From the NCBI RefSeq assembly GCF_001922985.1, contig NZ_MRUH01000020.1, positions 1 to 64,000 on the forward strand: DNA of 64,000 nucleotides, read 5' to 3'. This document shows positions 17,133-27,420 of the stretch, piece after piece. Below the pieces are notes generated by a model. That model was not told the DNA's origin. It saw only the letters and a program-made list of their open reading frames with translations, and did no database searches. Source of the stretch: Teredinibacter waterburyi. GTDB taxonomy: Bacteria > Pseudomonadota > Gammaproteobacteria > Pseudomonadales > Cellvibrionaceae. A program made the position numbers and the translations under genes. Each line of letters starts with the position of its first letter. Position 1 is the first letter of the stretch.

Positions 17133-18350
17133 ATGGCTACTGCATCAACTCATACCTTCACTTACAAAGGGCAGGACAAACGCGGCAACAAGGTTAGTGG
17201 CGAAGTTGCTAGCTCTAGTGCGGCCATGGCGAAGGCACAACTTTTAAAACAAGGCATTAGAGCGTCGAATGTTAAACGTAAAGCCAAGCCATTATTTGGC
17301 GGCGGCGGAAGCGCCAAAATCAAACCTATGGACATTGCACTGTTCACTCGCCAAATGGCAACCATGATGAAAGCGGGCGTTCCCCTGGTACAGAGCTTTG
17401 ACATCGTTAAAGGCGGCTCCGAAAACAAAGGTATTCGCGAACTTGTTGGCGCGATTCGTGAAGATGTGGCTGCCGGCACCGGCTTTGCGCCCTCCTTGCG
17501 TAAACATCCTAAGTATTTTGATGAGCTGTTTTGTAACTTGGTTGAATCTGGCGAACAATCTGGCGCACTGGAAACCATGCTTGACCGAATTGCCACCTAT
17601 AAGGAAAAAACAGAACAACTAAAAGCCAAAATTAAAAAAGCACTCAGCTACCCGATAGCCGTCGTTGCGGTTGCCATCGTCGTCACTGGAATTCTTTTAG
17701 TTAAAGTTGTACCTCAATTTGCCGAAACTTTTGGTAGTTTCGGTGCAGAGCTACCGGCATTTACGCTTTTCGTATTACATTTATCTGAGCTCGCCCAAGC
17801 TTACTGGCTGCAGGGAATAATCATAACCGCAGCAAGTATCTACGGGTTTGGCAAACTAAAAGCAAGAAGTAAAACAGTTCGCGACGCCTCCGATCGCTAC
17901 ATCTTAAAAGTCCCAATTGTTGGCAATATCATCTACCAATCAATCATCGCTCGCTTCGCCCGTACGCTATCTACGACATTTGCCGCAGGCGTTCCCCTTA
18001 TTGATGCCCTTTCATCGGTAGCAGGGGCTACCGGCAACTCCCTGTTTGAGAACGCCGTTATCCGAATTCGAGACGAAGTAAGCACTGGTACGCAACTAAA
18101 TACTGCGATCGCAAACACAAATCGATTTCCGCCTATGTTGGTGCAAATGACAGCTATTGGTGAGGAGTCTGGCGCGCTAGATGAAATGCTAAGCAAAGTC
18201 GCAAATTATTACGAAGAGGCCGTAGATAACCTCGTCGATAGCCTCACCTCATTATTGGAACCGCTTATCATGTCCGTGCTCGGCATTTTGGTTGGCGGCT
18301 TGATGATCGCCATGTACCTGCCCATCTTCCAAATGGGCCAGGTGGTTTAA
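17133..18350 (+). CDS. pilC: PilC, type IV pilus inner-membrane platform protein
   Basis: This 405-residue GspF-family protein couples PilB/PilT to pilin assembly in the inner membrane. It has a basic N-terminal cytoplasmic region, the FTRQMATMMKAGVPLVQSFDIV block near residue 68, membrane segments near 170-200 and 220-245, a second repeat (FARTLSTTFAAGVPLIDAL near 270) and a C-terminal membrane segment (PLIMSVLGILVGGLMIAMYLPIF). The repeated GspF domain and total length match the family. It lies 6 bases after pilB and 2 bases before pilD. Confidence 0.97.
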   Translation: MATASTHTFTYKGQDKRGNKVSGEVASSSAAMAKAQLLKQGIRASNVKRKAKPLFGGGGSAKIKPMDIALFTRQMATMMKAGVPLVQSFDIVKGGSENKGIRELVGAIREDVAAGTGFAPSLRKHPKYFDELFCNLVESGEQSGALETMLDRIATYKEKTEQLKAKIKKALSYPIAVVAVAIVVTGILLVKVVPQFAETFGSFGAELPAFTLFVLHLSELAQAYWLQGIIITAASIYGFGKLKARSKTVRDASDRYILKVPIVGNIIYQSIIARFARTLSTTFAAGVPLIDALSSVAGATGNSLFENAVIRIRDEVSTGTQLNTAIANTNRFPPMLVQMTAIGEESGALDEMLSKVANYYEEAVDNLVDSLTSLLEPLIMSVLGILVGGLMIAMYLPIFQMGQVV

Positions 18351-18352
18351 AC

Positions 18353-19234
18353 ATGGGACTCTTCGACACCGTCGATTTAAACATGGCACTCTACATTCTT
18401 TTTAGTGTTGTCCTACTGGGCTTGGTGGTCGGCAGCTTTCTCAATGTGGTGATCTACCGCCTTCCTGTTTCGATGCTACGAAACTGGCGTCAGGAGTGTG
18501 TACAGTACTTAGAAGAAAACCCCAAAGGGGATGACGACAGCGGCGAAACCTTTAATATTGCTTTCCCAAACTCGCACTGCCCCCAGTGCAAGGCGCCAGT
18601 AAAAGCATGGCAAAATATCCCCGTACTTAGCTACCTGTTACTCCACGGAAAATGCGCCAGCTGTAAAGCTACTATATCTTTGCGCTACCCCATTATTGAG
18701 CTTGTCAGCGCCGCTCTCACGGCTTTCTGTATCTACCAATTTGGTTTGACGGCTGCAGGTGGCTTAGCGCTCATTTTCACTTGGTGTTTAATATCGCTCA
18801 CCATGATTGATGTCGACCACCAATTACTACCCGACTCAATAACACTTCCGCTACTTTGGTTGGGCTTGTTAGCGAATGTTGGTGGTATCTATACCGATCT
18901 GAACTCCGCGGTTCTGGGTGCAGTGTTCGGTTACGGCGTGTTATGGAGCGTTTTCTGGCTGTTTAAGCTGGCGACTGGCAAAGATGGTATGGGGTTCGGC
19001 GACTTCAAACTACTTGCCGCACTAGGCGCTTGGATGGGCTGGCAAATGTTGCCGCTTATTGTGATTTTATCCGCCTTAGTCGGTGCCATTATTGGTATCG
19101 CGGGCATTATCATTCAGGGGCGCGATAAGAATATCCCTATCCCTTTCGGCCCCTATCTTGCCGTTGCTGGCTGGGTAGCGTTTTTCTGGGGCGAGATGTT
19201 AACCAACAGCTATCTGCAGCTACTACAGCCCTAG
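18353..19234 (+). CDS. pilD: PilD, prepilin peptidase and N-methyltransferase
   Basis: This 293-residue polytopic aspartyl protease cleaves the PilA leader after Gly and methylates the new N-terminal Phe. The cytoplasmic zinc loop with Cys76, Cys79, Cys101 and Cys104 (CPQC and CASC) is complete, which goes with methylation activity. The two catalytic Asp motifs are seen in TMIDVDHQLLPD near residue 150 and GMGFGDFKLLAALG near 213. About eight hydrophobic segments are present. It sits between pilC and coaE with short spacing, the usual order. Confidence 0.96.
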   Translation: MGLFDTVDLNMALYILFSVVLLGLVVGSFLNVVIYRLPVSMLRNWRQECVQYLEENPKGDDDSGETFNIAFPNSHCPQCKAPVKAWQNIPVLSYLLLHGKCASCKATISLRYPIIELVSAALTAFCIYQFGLTAAGGLALIFTWCLISLTMIDVDHQLLPDSITLPLLWLGLLANVGGIYTDLNSAVLGAVFGYGVLWSVFWLFKLATGKDGMGFGDFKLLAALGAWMGWQMLPLIVILSALVGAIIGIAGIIIQGRDKNIPIPFGPYLAVAGWVAFFWGEMLTNSYLQLLQP

Positions 19235-19238
19235 CAGC

Positions 19239-19847
19239 ATGTTTGTACTCGGTGTGACGGGGGGGATCGGTTGCGGGAAAACCCTTGTTACTGACGGTTT
19301 TCAAACCCTGGGGGTTAGCGTTGTAGATGCCGACCTTGTCGCGCGTAAGATCGTAGAACCCAGCTCGGAATGCTTAGCGCGCATTCAGGATCATTTTGGC
19401 GCAGGTATCCTGCAAGCCACCGGAGAGCTGAATCGCGCCCTCCTACGAGAAATTATCTTCGCTAAACCACTCGAAAAACAGTGGCTCGAAAACCTGCTAC
19501 ACCCCGCCATACAAGCACGCACTACCTCCGACCTAATCACCGCTGCTGCAAACTCCGCTCAACCCTATGTGATTTATTCAGCGGCACTGCTATTGGAAAC
19601 CAAGCAACGGGACAAAGTAGATCAGCTTGCAGTGGTTGATATCAGCGAACAACTGCAGTTGCAGCGGACCACACAGCGCGATAAAGTGGGCGCCGATCAA
19701 ATACGAGCCATTATCGCTAGCCAACTCACTCGCACTGAGCGTTTAGCGCAGGCCGATTACGTTATCGACAACTCTGGCAGCCGTGAGCAAACTCAGCTGC
19801 AAGTTGTCGAACTCCATCACTCGCTATTAAACGCACTGAGCCCATGA
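19239..19847 (+). CDS. coaE: CoaE, dephospho-CoA kinase
   Basis: This 202-residue cytosolic kinase does the last step of coenzyme A synthesis, phosphorylating the ribose 3'-OH of dephospho-CoA. The P-loop is GVTGGIGCGKT at residues 4-14, followed by VVDADLVARKIVEP (substrate/acidic site) and LENLLHPAIQ near 85. The P-loop codons contain a run of seven G. The gene is four bases after pilD and overlaps yacG by four bases. Residence in the pil operon is typical of gammaproteobacteria and is not functional evidence for a pilus role. Confidence 0.94.
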   Translation: MFVLGVTGGIGCGKTLVTDGFQTLGVSVVDADLVARKIVEPSSECLARIQDHFGAGILQATGELNRALLREIIFAKPLEKQWLENLLHPAIQARTTSDLITAAANSAQPYVIYSAALLLETKQRDKVDQLAVVDISEQLQLQRTTQRDKVGADQIRAIIASQLTRTERLAQADYVIDNSGSREQTQLQVVELHHSLLNALSP

Positions 19848-20041
19848 CCGTAAAAACGCTATCTGTAGCCTGCCCTGTATGTAAATCCCCAGTCTTAATG
19901 ACAGAAGAATTCCCGCACCGACCCTTTTGTAGCGATCGCTGCAAGATGATTGATTTTGGTGATTGGGCGTCGGAAAACCAACGTATAGAAGGGGAATCTG
20001 TTGAGGACGAACTATGGTCTGAGCAGCGAGATTTTGATTAG
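19844..20041 (+). CDS. yacG: YacG, DNA gyrase inhibitor
   Basis: This 65-residue zinc-finger protein binds DNA gyrase GyrB and lowers supercoiling activity in E. coli. The four zinc ligands are seen as CPVCKSPV near residue 10 and FCSDRCKMIDFGDWASE near 28, the family signature. The C-terminal tail is acidic. The ATG overlaps the coaE stop by four bases. It is the last gene of the pil operon and faces the Nudix/ThiE-like gene, 25 bases away. Confidence 0.93.
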   Translation: MTVKTLSVACPVCKSPVLMTEEFPHRPFCSDRCKMIDFGDWASENQRIEGESVEDELWSEQRDFD

Positions 20042-20052
20042 CCTAGTGTAGG

Positions 20053-20078
20053 TATTGTCGGTAATGCTACCGCCAATA
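20053..20078. terminator. Possible bidirectional terminator hairpin
   Basis: TATTGTCGGTA and TACCGCCAATA pair with one mismatch around an ATGC loop between the convergent yacG and Nudix/ThiE genes, overlapping the stop of the latter. There is no clear T-run, so the termination function is uncertain. Confidence 0.35.
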
Positions 20079-21038
20079 GGCAGAGATAGAAGCAACACCT
20101 TGCGCTCCGCTCGCTTGGGCCTGAACTAGGTCATCACTGCCCAAACCACCTAATGCATATACCGGCACCGTCGCCTCGGCACAAAAATCAATAAGCGCCT
20201 GCCACCCCGCTGGCTCCGCGTGTGGATGACTACGGGTAAACTTTACCGGCGAAAAGTAAACGAAATCTACACCCAGCTTTTCAGCCGACTGTAACTCTTG
20301 CAGATTATGACAAGACGCGGATATGAGTTCAGTTTGCCGCAGCTGATCTTTACTGAACTGTAACAGCCGATGACTTGATAGATGCTTGTAGGGGTAATCG
20401 AACATGCCCCAGAGTTGAAAATTAGTATTTGCGAAGACTTTCACACCGCGCGGTCGCAACTCCCGATCCAAAAGCTTTAGTAGCTCTACGTACTTCTGCG
20501 GCGGCAGCCAAGGCGCACGAAACTGAATGTGTGAAAAACCGTGGTCAGTCGCACTTATACATTTGTTCAGCAAGTCCTGCTCGTTAACAAACACACCGGT
20601 AATAAGCATTTGCGATGGCAAGCTAACCGCGGTAACGATTGGCTTATTTGCCTCAGGCAACTGGTATTGCAACAGTTCAGCCGGTTTCACCCAGCGTACT
20701 TCTTGCCCTTCAAGGCCAACCGCCTCGCCGGAAAAGGCGTCGACACGACGCACATCCAGCACCACAAATTTTTCCGCATACTGGTGTGAAATAGTGAGTA
20801 ACGGGCGGCAATGCTCGACTCGGATACCCACCTCTTCTGCCAACTCACGCGCTAGCGCGACCGTAGCGGTTTCACCCGACTCGATTTTGCCGCCGGGGAA
20901 CTCCCAGTAACCTGCCAAGTGATCGGTATTGGTACGCCGTGCGATCAATACGTCTCCCGCAGAGTTAAACACAACGCCAACTGCAACCTTAACAGCGCTT
21001 GAAGCTTTCGTGAGGCTTGAATCAAGTTCCGCCGTCAC
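20067..21038 (-). CDS. Nudix hydrolase (MutT-like) fused to a ThiE/TenI-like domain
   Basis: This 323-residue protein has an N-terminal Nudix domain (about residues 15-145) with the box GGKIESGETATVALARELAEEVGI, the pyrophosphatase site that in MutT removes 8-oxo-dGTP. It is followed by a TIM-barrel domain (about 150-323) resembling thiamine phosphate synthase: FSHIQFRAPWLPP, VFANTNFQLWG, LGVDFVYFSPV and VPVYALGGLGSDDL. This two-domain architecture is common beside argJ/secA in Pseudomonas-type genomes. The barrel lacks the clear pyrophosphate-loop sequence of the separate ThiE at 55345, so its activity is uncertain. The start is GTG. argJ lies 37 bases upstream. Confidence 0.9.
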   Translation of the reverse strand: MTAELDSSLTKASSAVKVAVGVVFNSAGDVLIARRTNTDHLAGYWEFPGGKIESGETATVALARELAEEVGIRVEHCRPLLTISHQYAEKFVVLDVRRVDAFSGEAVGLEGQEVRWVKPAELLQYQLPEANKPIVTAVSLPSQMLITGVFVNEQDLLNKCISATDHGFSHIQFRAPWLPPQKYVELLKLLDRELRPRGVKVFANTNFQLWGMFDYPYKHLSSHRLLQFSKDQLRQTELISASCHNLQELQSAEKLGVDFVYFSPVKFTRSHPHAEPAGWQALIDFCAEATVPVYALGGLGSDDLVQAQASGAQGVASISAYWR

Positions 21039-21075
21039 AGGGTTTGATACCTTGCCAACGCCGACTGAAACTGCA

Positions 21076-22296
21076 TCAGGTACGATACTCCGCGTTAATT
21101 TTTACGTATTCGTGAGATAGATCGGTGGTCCAGATGGTTTCGCTAAAATCACCGCGCCCCAAGCTAATATCGATCGCAAACTCAGGCTGACTAAACACCG
21201 CTTGCCCAGCCTCCTCCCGATAACTCGAACAGCGTCCGCCTTGCTCGACAATTTTTACGCCGCCAACACTAACATCGATCTTACTGACATCAAGCTCGGC
21301 TATACCGGCATTACCAATAGCGCAGACAATACGCCCCCAGTTCGGATCGGACGCAAACATAGCGGTTTTTACCAGTGGCGAGTGAGCTATGGAATAGGCA
21401 ATATCGAGACACTCTTGCAGGTTCTCACCACCAGTCACATTGATGGTTACAAACTTGGTCGCACCTTCGCCATCGCGCACAATCTGCTGCGATAAGGATT
21501 GATACACCTCGATGATTGCGCTCCGCAACAGCTGATAGCCGGCATTGTTTGCCGAGCTTATTTCCGTCATCTCTGAACAGCCTGAGGCCATCAAGATACA
21601 AGCGTCGTTGGTCGAGGTATCGCCATCAATCGTGATGCGATTAAAAGACTTGTTTGCCGCCTGCAGAGAAAGCTGCACCAGAAGCGACTGATCAATCTTG
21701 GCATTAGTAGCGATATAACCCAACATGGTTGCCATATTGGGGCGAATCATACCTGCACCCTTGGCGATACCCGTAACGACAATCTCAGCACCCTCAATAT
21801 CCAACTTAACACTCGCGAGCTTGGGTCGTGTATCCGTCGTCATAATCGCTGCAGCGGCCGCTTGCCAACCATCTTCAGTCAGCGCGCTAAACGCTTCAGG
21901 TAGCGCATCGATAATTTTTTGTGCCGGTAACAGTTCACCAATAACGCCAGTCGAAAATGGCAACACGCTCGCCATAGGAACATCGCCGAGTGACGAAACT
22001 GCACGCAAAGTATCAAAAGCGGCAGCCGTTCCAGGTGCTCCCGTACAGGCATTTGCATTACCGGAGTTAACCAGTAAATACCGCGTTGCGGCGGTATCTA
22101 AATGCTGTCGCGCAATGGTTACTGGCGCCGCGCAAAAAGCATTTTGGGTAAACACACCCGCGCAACTCGAACCTTCATCTAGGGCGATCAACAAAACATC
22201 GTCACGATTTTTTCGCTTAATGCCCGCCGCTGCCGCCCCCAAGCGAATACCGGGAACCGGGTATATCGGCCCCAGCGCTATTTCACCTACCGCCAT
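21076..22296 (-). CDS. argJ: ArgJ, glutamate N-acetyltransferase / amino-acid acetyltransferase
   Basis: This 406-residue cytosolic enzyme recycles the acetyl group in arginine synthesis, moving it from N-acetylornithine to glutamate. The self-cleavage site is seen in KGAGMIRPNMATMLGYIATNA near residue 180, where the Ala-Thr bond is cut and Thr becomes the nucleophile of the beta chain. ITIDGDTSTNDACILMASG near 225 and FASDPNWGRIVCAIGNAG near 315 are further conserved blocks. The ATG start and length agree with bacterial ArgJ. It lies 40 bases after secA on the same strand. argC is present separately at 50.8 kb. Confidence 0.95.
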   Translation of the reverse strand: MAVGEIALGPIYPVPGIRLGAAAAGIKRKNRDDVLLIALDEGSSCAGVFTQNAFCAAPVTIARQHLDTAATRYLLVNSGNANACTGAPGTAAAFDTLRAVSSLGDVPMASVLPFSTGVIGELLPAQKIIDALPEAFSALTEDGWQAAAAAIMTTDTRPKLASVKLDIEGAEIVVTGIAKGAGMIRPNMATMLGYIATNAKIDQSLLVQLSLQAANKSFNRITIDGDTSTNDACILMASGCSEMTEISSANNAGYQLLRSAIIEVYQSLSQQIVRDGEGATKFVTINVTGGENLQECLDIAYSIAHSPLVKTAMFASDPNWGRIVCAIGNAGIAELDVSKIDVSVGGVKIVEQGGRCSSYREEAGQAVFSQPEFAIDISLGRGDFSETIWTTDLSHEYVKINAEYRT

Positions 22297-22336
22297 ATTC
22301 TCTGCTCTAAATTGAGTTGAACCTTATCGGTCGCGA

Positions 22337-25045
22337 TTAAACTAACTTACCGTGACACGACTTATATTTTTTACCTGAACCACAAGGACAGGAATCATTT
22401 CGGCCAATTTTTTTGCCATCGCGGACATAAGGGCGATCCGGCTGAACCTCTTCTATATTGCGCTCTTGTTCAAGGGCATTCACACTTTCGTGCTGCATCC
22501 GCATTTTTAGCGCTTCCGCCTCAGCGCGACGACGGCGATCCATTTCCGCCAACTGCTCTTCACTTATGGGCTCGATACGATACAGCACTCGGGTAATATC
22601 GTGCTTCAATGTTTGCAGCATTTCTTCGAACAAGGCGAACGCCTCACGCTTGTATTCTTGCTTAGGGTTGCGCTGTGCGTAAGCGCGCAAACCAATACCC
22701 TGGCGCAAACTATCCATACTCTGTAAGTGCTCTTTCCACAGGGTATCTAGCACCTGCAGCATGAGTTGCTTTTCCAGAGTACGCATAATGGGGCCGATTT
22801 TGGTCTCTTTCTCCGCATAGTAGTCATTCATAACCACCAGCAATTTTTCTTTTAAGGTCTCTTCGTGCAGCTTGCTATCTTCATCTAGCCATTGCTGAAC
22901 AGGAACCTTAATTCCATAATCTTGCTCAAAGGTTTTTTCTAAACCAGCAATATCCCACTGTTCTTCCACCGACTGAGGTGGAATAAAAGTGGCGACCTGA
23001 TCGTGAATAACGTCTTCACGAATCCCCGCAATTGCCTCGGCAATATCTTCTACATCCAACAACTCATTTCGCTGGGTATAAACAACGCGACGCTGATCGT
23101 TCGCAACGTCATCGTATTCCAACAGTTGCTTACGATAGTCAAAGTTACGGCCTTCAACTTTACGCTGGGCCTTCTCAATGGCATTGGTCACCATACGGTG
23201 CTCAATCGCTTCACCCTGCTCCATGCCGAGCGTTTGCATGATGCTGCGCATACGATCAGAGGCGAAAATACGCATCAGGTTATCTTCAAGCGACAAGTAA
23301 AAACGTGATAAACCTGGGTCGCCCTGGCGCCCCGCTCGGCCACGCAACTGATTATCGATACGGCGCGATTCGTGACGCTCAGTCCCGATGATATGTAAAC
23401 CTCCAGCGGCAATAACCATATCGTGACGGTTCTGCCAATCGGCTTTGGCTGCGGCAATTTGTTCTTCGGTAGGATTATCAAGCTTCGATACTTCAACCTC
23501 CCAATTACCACCCAACTTAATATCGGTACCACGACCAGCCATATTCGTCGCAATGGTAATCGCACCAGGACGACCCGCCTGAGCGATAATATCGGCTTCG
23601 CGTTCGTGGTTTTTTGCGTTGAGTACTTCGTGCTGAACGCCAGCCTTAGTCAACCGGCTAGAGACTTCTTCAGACGTCTCAACCGATGCAGTACCCACAA
23701 GTACTGGCGCGTTCTTAACTCGAAATTCCGTTACATCTTCAATAATCGCATCGTACTTATCATCCATATTCAGGAAGATAAGGTCGTTCATATCTTTTCG
23801 TATTACTTCTCTATTGGTGGGAATAACCACCACATCAAGGCCATAAATATGTCTAAACTCAAACGCTTCGGTATCAGCCGTACCCGTCATACCCGCTAAT
23901 TTTGAGTAGAGGCGGAAATAATTCTGGAAGGTAGTAGATGCCATTGTCTGACTTTCGGCTTGAATATCGACACCCTCTTTCGCTTCGATCGCCTGATGTA
24001 GACCTTCAGACAAACGACGCCCAGGCATAGTACGGCCAGTATGCTCGTCGATTAACACCACCTGCCGGTCCTGCACAATATATTCAACATTGCGGTGATA
24101 TAAGGCGTGTGCCCGCAACCCAGAATGCATGTGGTGTAACAGGCCTAGGTTCGATGCAGAGTAGAGGCTTTCGTTTTCACCAAGAAGGCCTTCACCAATT
24201 AATAGCTCTTCTGTTAGCTGGTGACCTTCTTCAGTCAGCTCCACCTGTCGTGTTTTTTCGTCGATCGTGTAGTGACCGATTTCCTCGCTCTCTTCAGCTT
24301 GGCGCTTTAAGCTCGGAACCAATGTATTTATCTTGCGATAAAGGGCGGAGCTATCTTCCGCTGCCCCAGAAATGATCAACGGCGTGCGCGCCTCGTCGAT
24401 AAGAATCGAATCGACCTCATCGATAATGGCGTAGTTTAAAGGGCGCTGCATACGGTCTTCTTTACGCAACACCATGTTGTCGCGGAGATAATCGAAACCA
24501 TACTCATTATTTGTGCCGTAAGTGATATCACACATATAAGCAGCGCGTTTGTCTTCTGGAGCCTGCATCGACACAACTGAACCAACAGTAAGGCCAAGCG
24601 CTTCATATACTGGACGCATCCAATCAGCATCACGGCGAGCAAGGTAATCGTTAACAGTAACGACATGCACGCCCGTACCGGGAATCGCATTCAGATAAAC
24701 CGCTAGTGTTGCCACTAAGGTTTTACCTTCACCCGTCTTCATCTCAGCGATACGGCCTTCATGTAGCGTAATACCACCGATAAGCTGTACATCAAAATGG
24801 CGCATTCCCATCGCACGCTTACTGGCCTCACGAGCCGTTGCAAAAGCCTCCGGCAACAGTTGGTCAAGTGTCTCACCCGCTTCAAAGCGTGCACGGTATT
24901 CGGCCGTCTTTGCTTTAAGCTCGTCGTCACTTAAGCCTTGGAGGGTCTCTTCCAAAGCACTTATACGCTTAACAATCTTACCCATGCGCTTTAGTTCACG
25001 GTCGTTTTTAGAACCGAATATAGAGCGGAAAGTTTTTCTTAACAT
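22337..25045 (-). CDS. secA: SecA, preprotein translocase ATPase
   Basis: This 902-residue motor drives proteins through SecYEG. I place the start at the ATG at 25045 ([18 protein letters not shown]), which has a GGA ribosome site; an upstream in-frame ATG at 25072 would add nine unusual residues. The nucleotide-binding domain has [14 protein letters not shown] (Walker A) near residue 103 and [13 protein letters not shown] (DEAD-like Walker B) near 208. [16 protein letters not shown] and [13 protein letters not shown] in the second domain are also present. The C-terminus has the zinc/SecB-binding motif [14 protein letters not shown]. It is followed by argJ and preceded by the M23 peptidase gene. 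Confidence 0.97.
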   Translation of the reverse strand: MLRKTFRSIFGSKNDRELKRMGKIVKRISALEETLQGLSDDELKAKTAEYRARFEAGETLDQLLPEAFATAREASKRAMGMRHFDVQLIGGITLHEGRIAEMKTGEGKTLVATLAVYLNAIPGTGVHVVTVNDYLARRDADWMRPVYEALGLTVGSVVSMQAPEDKRAAYMCDITYGTNNEYGFDYLRDNMVLRKEDRMQRPLNYAIIDEVDSILIDEARTPLIISGAAEDSSALYRKINTLVPSLKRQAEESEEIGHYTIDEKTRQVELTEEGHQLTEELLIGEGLLGENESLYSASNLGLLHHMHSGLRAHALYHRNVEYIVQDRQVVLIDEHTGRTMPGRRLSEGLHQAIEAKEGVDIQAESQTMASTTFQNYFRLYSKLAGMTGTADTEAFEFRHIYGLDVVVIPTNREVIRKDMNDLIFLNMDDKYDAIIEDVTEFRVKNAPVLVGTASVETSEEVSSRLTKAGVQHEVLNAKNHEREADIIAQAGRPGAITIATNMAGRGTDIKLGGNWEVEVSKLDNPTEEQIAAAKADWQNRHDMVIAAGGLHIIGTERHESRRIDNQLRGRAGRQGDPGLSRFYLSLEDNLMRIFASDRMRSIMQTLGMEQGEAIEHRMVTNAIEKAQRKVEGRNFDYRKQLLEYDDVANDQRRVVYTQRNELLDVEDIAEAIAGIREDVIHDQVATFIPPQSVEEQWDIAGLEKTFEQDYGIKVPVQQWLDEDSKLHEETLKEKLLVVMNDYYAEKETKIGPIMRTLEKQLMLQVLDTLWKEHLQSMDSLRQGIGLRAYAQRNPKQEYKREAFALFEEMLQTLKHDITRVLYRIEPISEEQLAEMDRRRRAEAEALKMRMQHESVNALEQERNIEEVQPDRPYVRDGKKIGRNDSCPCGSGKKYKSCHGKLV

Positions 25046-25156
25046 AAGAATTCCAACTGTTGCAGGGGCCATTTATCAGCCCAATTTTTTAGGTGTGTAT
25101 GATACAGAGTTTTACGGACCGAGCGACCTCATTAGGCGGCTGGCGAGGGAAGATAA

Positions 25157-26089
25157 TTAACGACTGGCGCGATGAATATAGCTAGAGGGGTCGACGGTAC
25201 GACCATTTTTGTAGACTTCAAAGTGTACGTGGGGGCCGGTCGAGCGACCGCTAGACCCCATAAGAGCAACAATTTGCCCCTTTTTTACCACATCGCCGAC
25301 TTGGACTAACGCTTCTTTACTATGGCCATAACGAGTGACAAATCCATTTCCGTGATTGATTTCAATTAATATTCCGTAGCCGTGGCGCTTACCAGACCAG
25401 GTAACAACACCGGACGCAACGGCAATAATATCGGAGCCATCCTTACCGGCAAAATCAACCCCGTCATGCCAAGCGATGCGACCGGTAAACGGGTCGCTAC
25501 GACGCCCATAACGAGACGACATCCAACCTTTCTTGACGGGGCGACCCGCTATAAACACATCATTCTGTAATTTACGCTTTGCGAGTAGGGCCTCCAAGGT
25601 GCCCAACTGCTGTTGACGATCATCTATTTGATCGCCCAATTGTTCGAGGACTTGATGAAAATCTGGGGCGGTATAGTTGTCGTCATCGACACTCATCTCT
25701 GGCCCGCCCAGCGCCGGCACGGTGCTAAAGTCAAACTCACCGTTATCAAGCTTAGCCATGGTTGTCAGGCGTTCACCTAGAGCATCCAAACGTACCAATC
25801 GCGCTTGCAGCTCTGCCACACGTAAAGTTAACGCCGCGAGTTTTTGCTCTGCTTCAAGTTTAGCCTGCTCAATTTCGACCTGTTGGCCATCGAGCGCTTC
25901 GACCCAAGCTTGTGTCGATTCGGGGGTAAGGAGGTCAGAGCCTTTTAGACTCGATAAATGGATGCCGGCTATAGTCGCAGCACCAACGGGAATCCCAACA
26001 ATACAGGCTGAAAGTAACGCACGCGTCCACCCGCCCAGCGTAAAGCTGCGCGTGTTTCCATGACGTTTACTGACAACGATAATTTTCAT
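25157..26089 (-). CDS. M23-family (LytM) peptidase, inner-membrane anchored
   Basis: This 310-residue protein has a basic N-terminus, one membrane segment (about residues 22-45), a coiled-coil-like region (60-170) and a C-terminal LytM domain. The metal ligands are seen in RIAWHDGVDFAG near residue 207 and HVHFE near 286, so the domain may be an active zinc metallo-endopeptidase that cuts peptidoglycan cross-links. Membrane anchoring plus coiled coil resembles EnvC/MepM-type regulators or hydrolases. A copy between lpxC and secA is usual in Pseudomonas-like genomes, which fits a role near division or growth. The exact substrate is unknown. Confidence 0.88.
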   Translation of the reverse strand: MKIIVVSKRHGNTRSFTLGGWTRALLSACIVGIPVGAATIAGIHLSSLKGSDLLTPESTQAWVEALDGQQVEIEQAKLEAEQKLAALTLRVAELQARLVRLDALGERLTTMAKLDNGEFDFSTVPALGGPEMSVDDDNYTAPDFHQVLEQLGDQIDDRQQQLGTLEALLAKRKLQNDVFIAGRPVKKGWMSSRYGRRSDPFTGRIAWHDGVDFAGKDGSDIIAVASGVVTWSGKRHGYGILIEINHGNGFVTRYGHSKEALVQVGDVVKKGQIVALMGSSGRSTGPHVHFEVYKNGRTVDPSSYIHRASR

Positions 26090-26508
26090 TGTTAAATCTA
26101 GTAAGCAGAATGCCCCAATAACGATCTTTTATTACGCCGGAGTAAGTACGGCTTTATAGTTCTAATAACGACCGGGATGACCCAGAAACGCGCCTAAGGC
26201 GTTACTGCTATCACCTCCAACCCTCTAAACGGAACAACCATAGATTCGGCAGCACAACCGTGACAGCAACCAGAACCCTTACCTACTCTTGCGAGACATG
26301 ATAAATATATAGCACTAATCCCTGAATAAAAACGCCTAAACTCCCAATAAATTAGGAGAATAGTGCCAATTTGACGTCAACTTTCATTAACTATCAATTC
26401 AGGCGCCAAGGACTATGGCATATTTACCTTTAAATTGGCAAGGCGAAAGCCCCAACCTTAGGAGCATCTACACCGTTTGCGCCCTAAACGAACAAACACA
26501 AAGAAAGG
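26090..26508. other. Intergenic region between lpxC and the M23 peptidase gene
   Basis: No gene is seen in these 419 bases. They must hold the end of the lpxC transcript and the peptidase promoter. A small near-palindrome CGCCTAAGGCG lies near 26190, and no stem with a T-run stands out. Confidence 0.5.
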
Positions 26509-27420
26509 TTAAACCGCTAACAGGGGCTTAATGTAGGAAATTGGGGCGGGCTCGTCGTTTTCAAAGGTCACCATCTCCCACGCATCCTCTTGTTTAATGA
26601 GTTCACGCAAAGATTTATTGTTCAGCCCATGACCTGACTTGTGAGCGCGAAACTCACCGATCAAACTCTTTCCGAGAAGGTAGAGGTCACCAATGGCATC
26701 TAAAACCTTATGCTTAACGAATTCGTCCTCATAGCGCAGGCCGTCTTCATTCAGGATTCTGTATTTATCAACAACTATGGCGTTATCAACACTGCCGCCT
26801 TTAGCCAAACCCTTGGAACGCAAATACTCGATTTCATGCATGAAACCAAATGTTCGAGCGCGCGATACCTCTTTAACAAATGAGGTGCTCGAAAAGTCGA
26901 CCGTAGCATCTAGCTTGCGGCCTTTAAATACGGGGTGATCGAAATCGATTGAGAAGGAAACCTTGAACCCTTCAAACGGCAAGAAAATTGCCTCTTTATC
27001 GCCGTCTCTAACCACGACCTTCTTCTTTATACGGATAAACTTCTTCGCCGCATTTTGCTCTTGAATTCCAGCTGACTGAATCAAGAAAACAAATGGACCA
27101 GCGCTACCATCCATAATCGGAACTTCGTCGGAACTAACGTCGATAATAGCGTTATCAATACCTAACCCAGCCATCGCCGATAATAAATGCTCTACGGTAG
27201 AAACACGCACATCGCCATTCATTAAGGTCGTTGAAAGCGTAGTATCACCAACGTTGGTGGCCTTAGCTTCGATTTCTACGACTGGAGACAGATCGACACG
27301 TCGAAAAACGATACCAGCATCTACAGGGGCCGGTCGCAAAGTGAGATACACTTTTTGTCCATTATGGAGGCCAACGCCAGTAGCACGAATTTCGTTCTTG
27401 AGGGTACGCTGTTTGATCAT
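26509..27420 (-). CDS. lpxC: LpxC, UDP-3-O-acyl-GlcNAc deacetylase
   Basis: This 303-residue zinc hydrolase does the first committed step of lipid A synthesis in the cytosol. The first zinc ligand His78 lies in [17 protein letters not shown], and the second motif [14 protein letters not shown] near residue 237 provides the His and Asp. The C-terminal region has [15 protein letters not shown] (catalytic His). Length is normal. It is the last gene of the dcw block but has its own promoter in the 313-base gap after ftsZ, as in other gammaproteobacteria. Confidence 0.97.
   Translation of the reverse strand: MIKQRTLKNEIRATGVGLHNGQKVYLTLRPAPVDAGIVFRRVDLSPVVEIEAKATNVGDTTLSTTLMNGDVRVSTVEHLLSAMAGLGIDNAIIDVSSDEVPIMDGSAGPFVFLIQSAGIQEQNAAKKFIRIKKKVVVRDGDKEAIFLPFEGFKVSFSIDFDHPVFKGRKLDATVDFSSTSFVKEVSRARTFGFMHEIEYLRSKGLAKGGSVDNAIVVDKYRILNEDGLRYEDEFVKHKVLDAIGDLYLLGKSLIGEFRAHKSGHGLNNKSLRELIKQEDAWEMVTFENDEPAPISYIKPLLAV

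Noticed and set aside
19259-19265. A seven-G run in coaE as a phase-variation tract
   Set aside because: It encodes the invariant Gly-Gly of the P-loop in an essential gene, so switching is implausible.
21725-22315. A 196-codon open frame opposite argJ
   Set aside because: It is a shadow of argJ, Ala/Ser-rich and without recognisable motifs.
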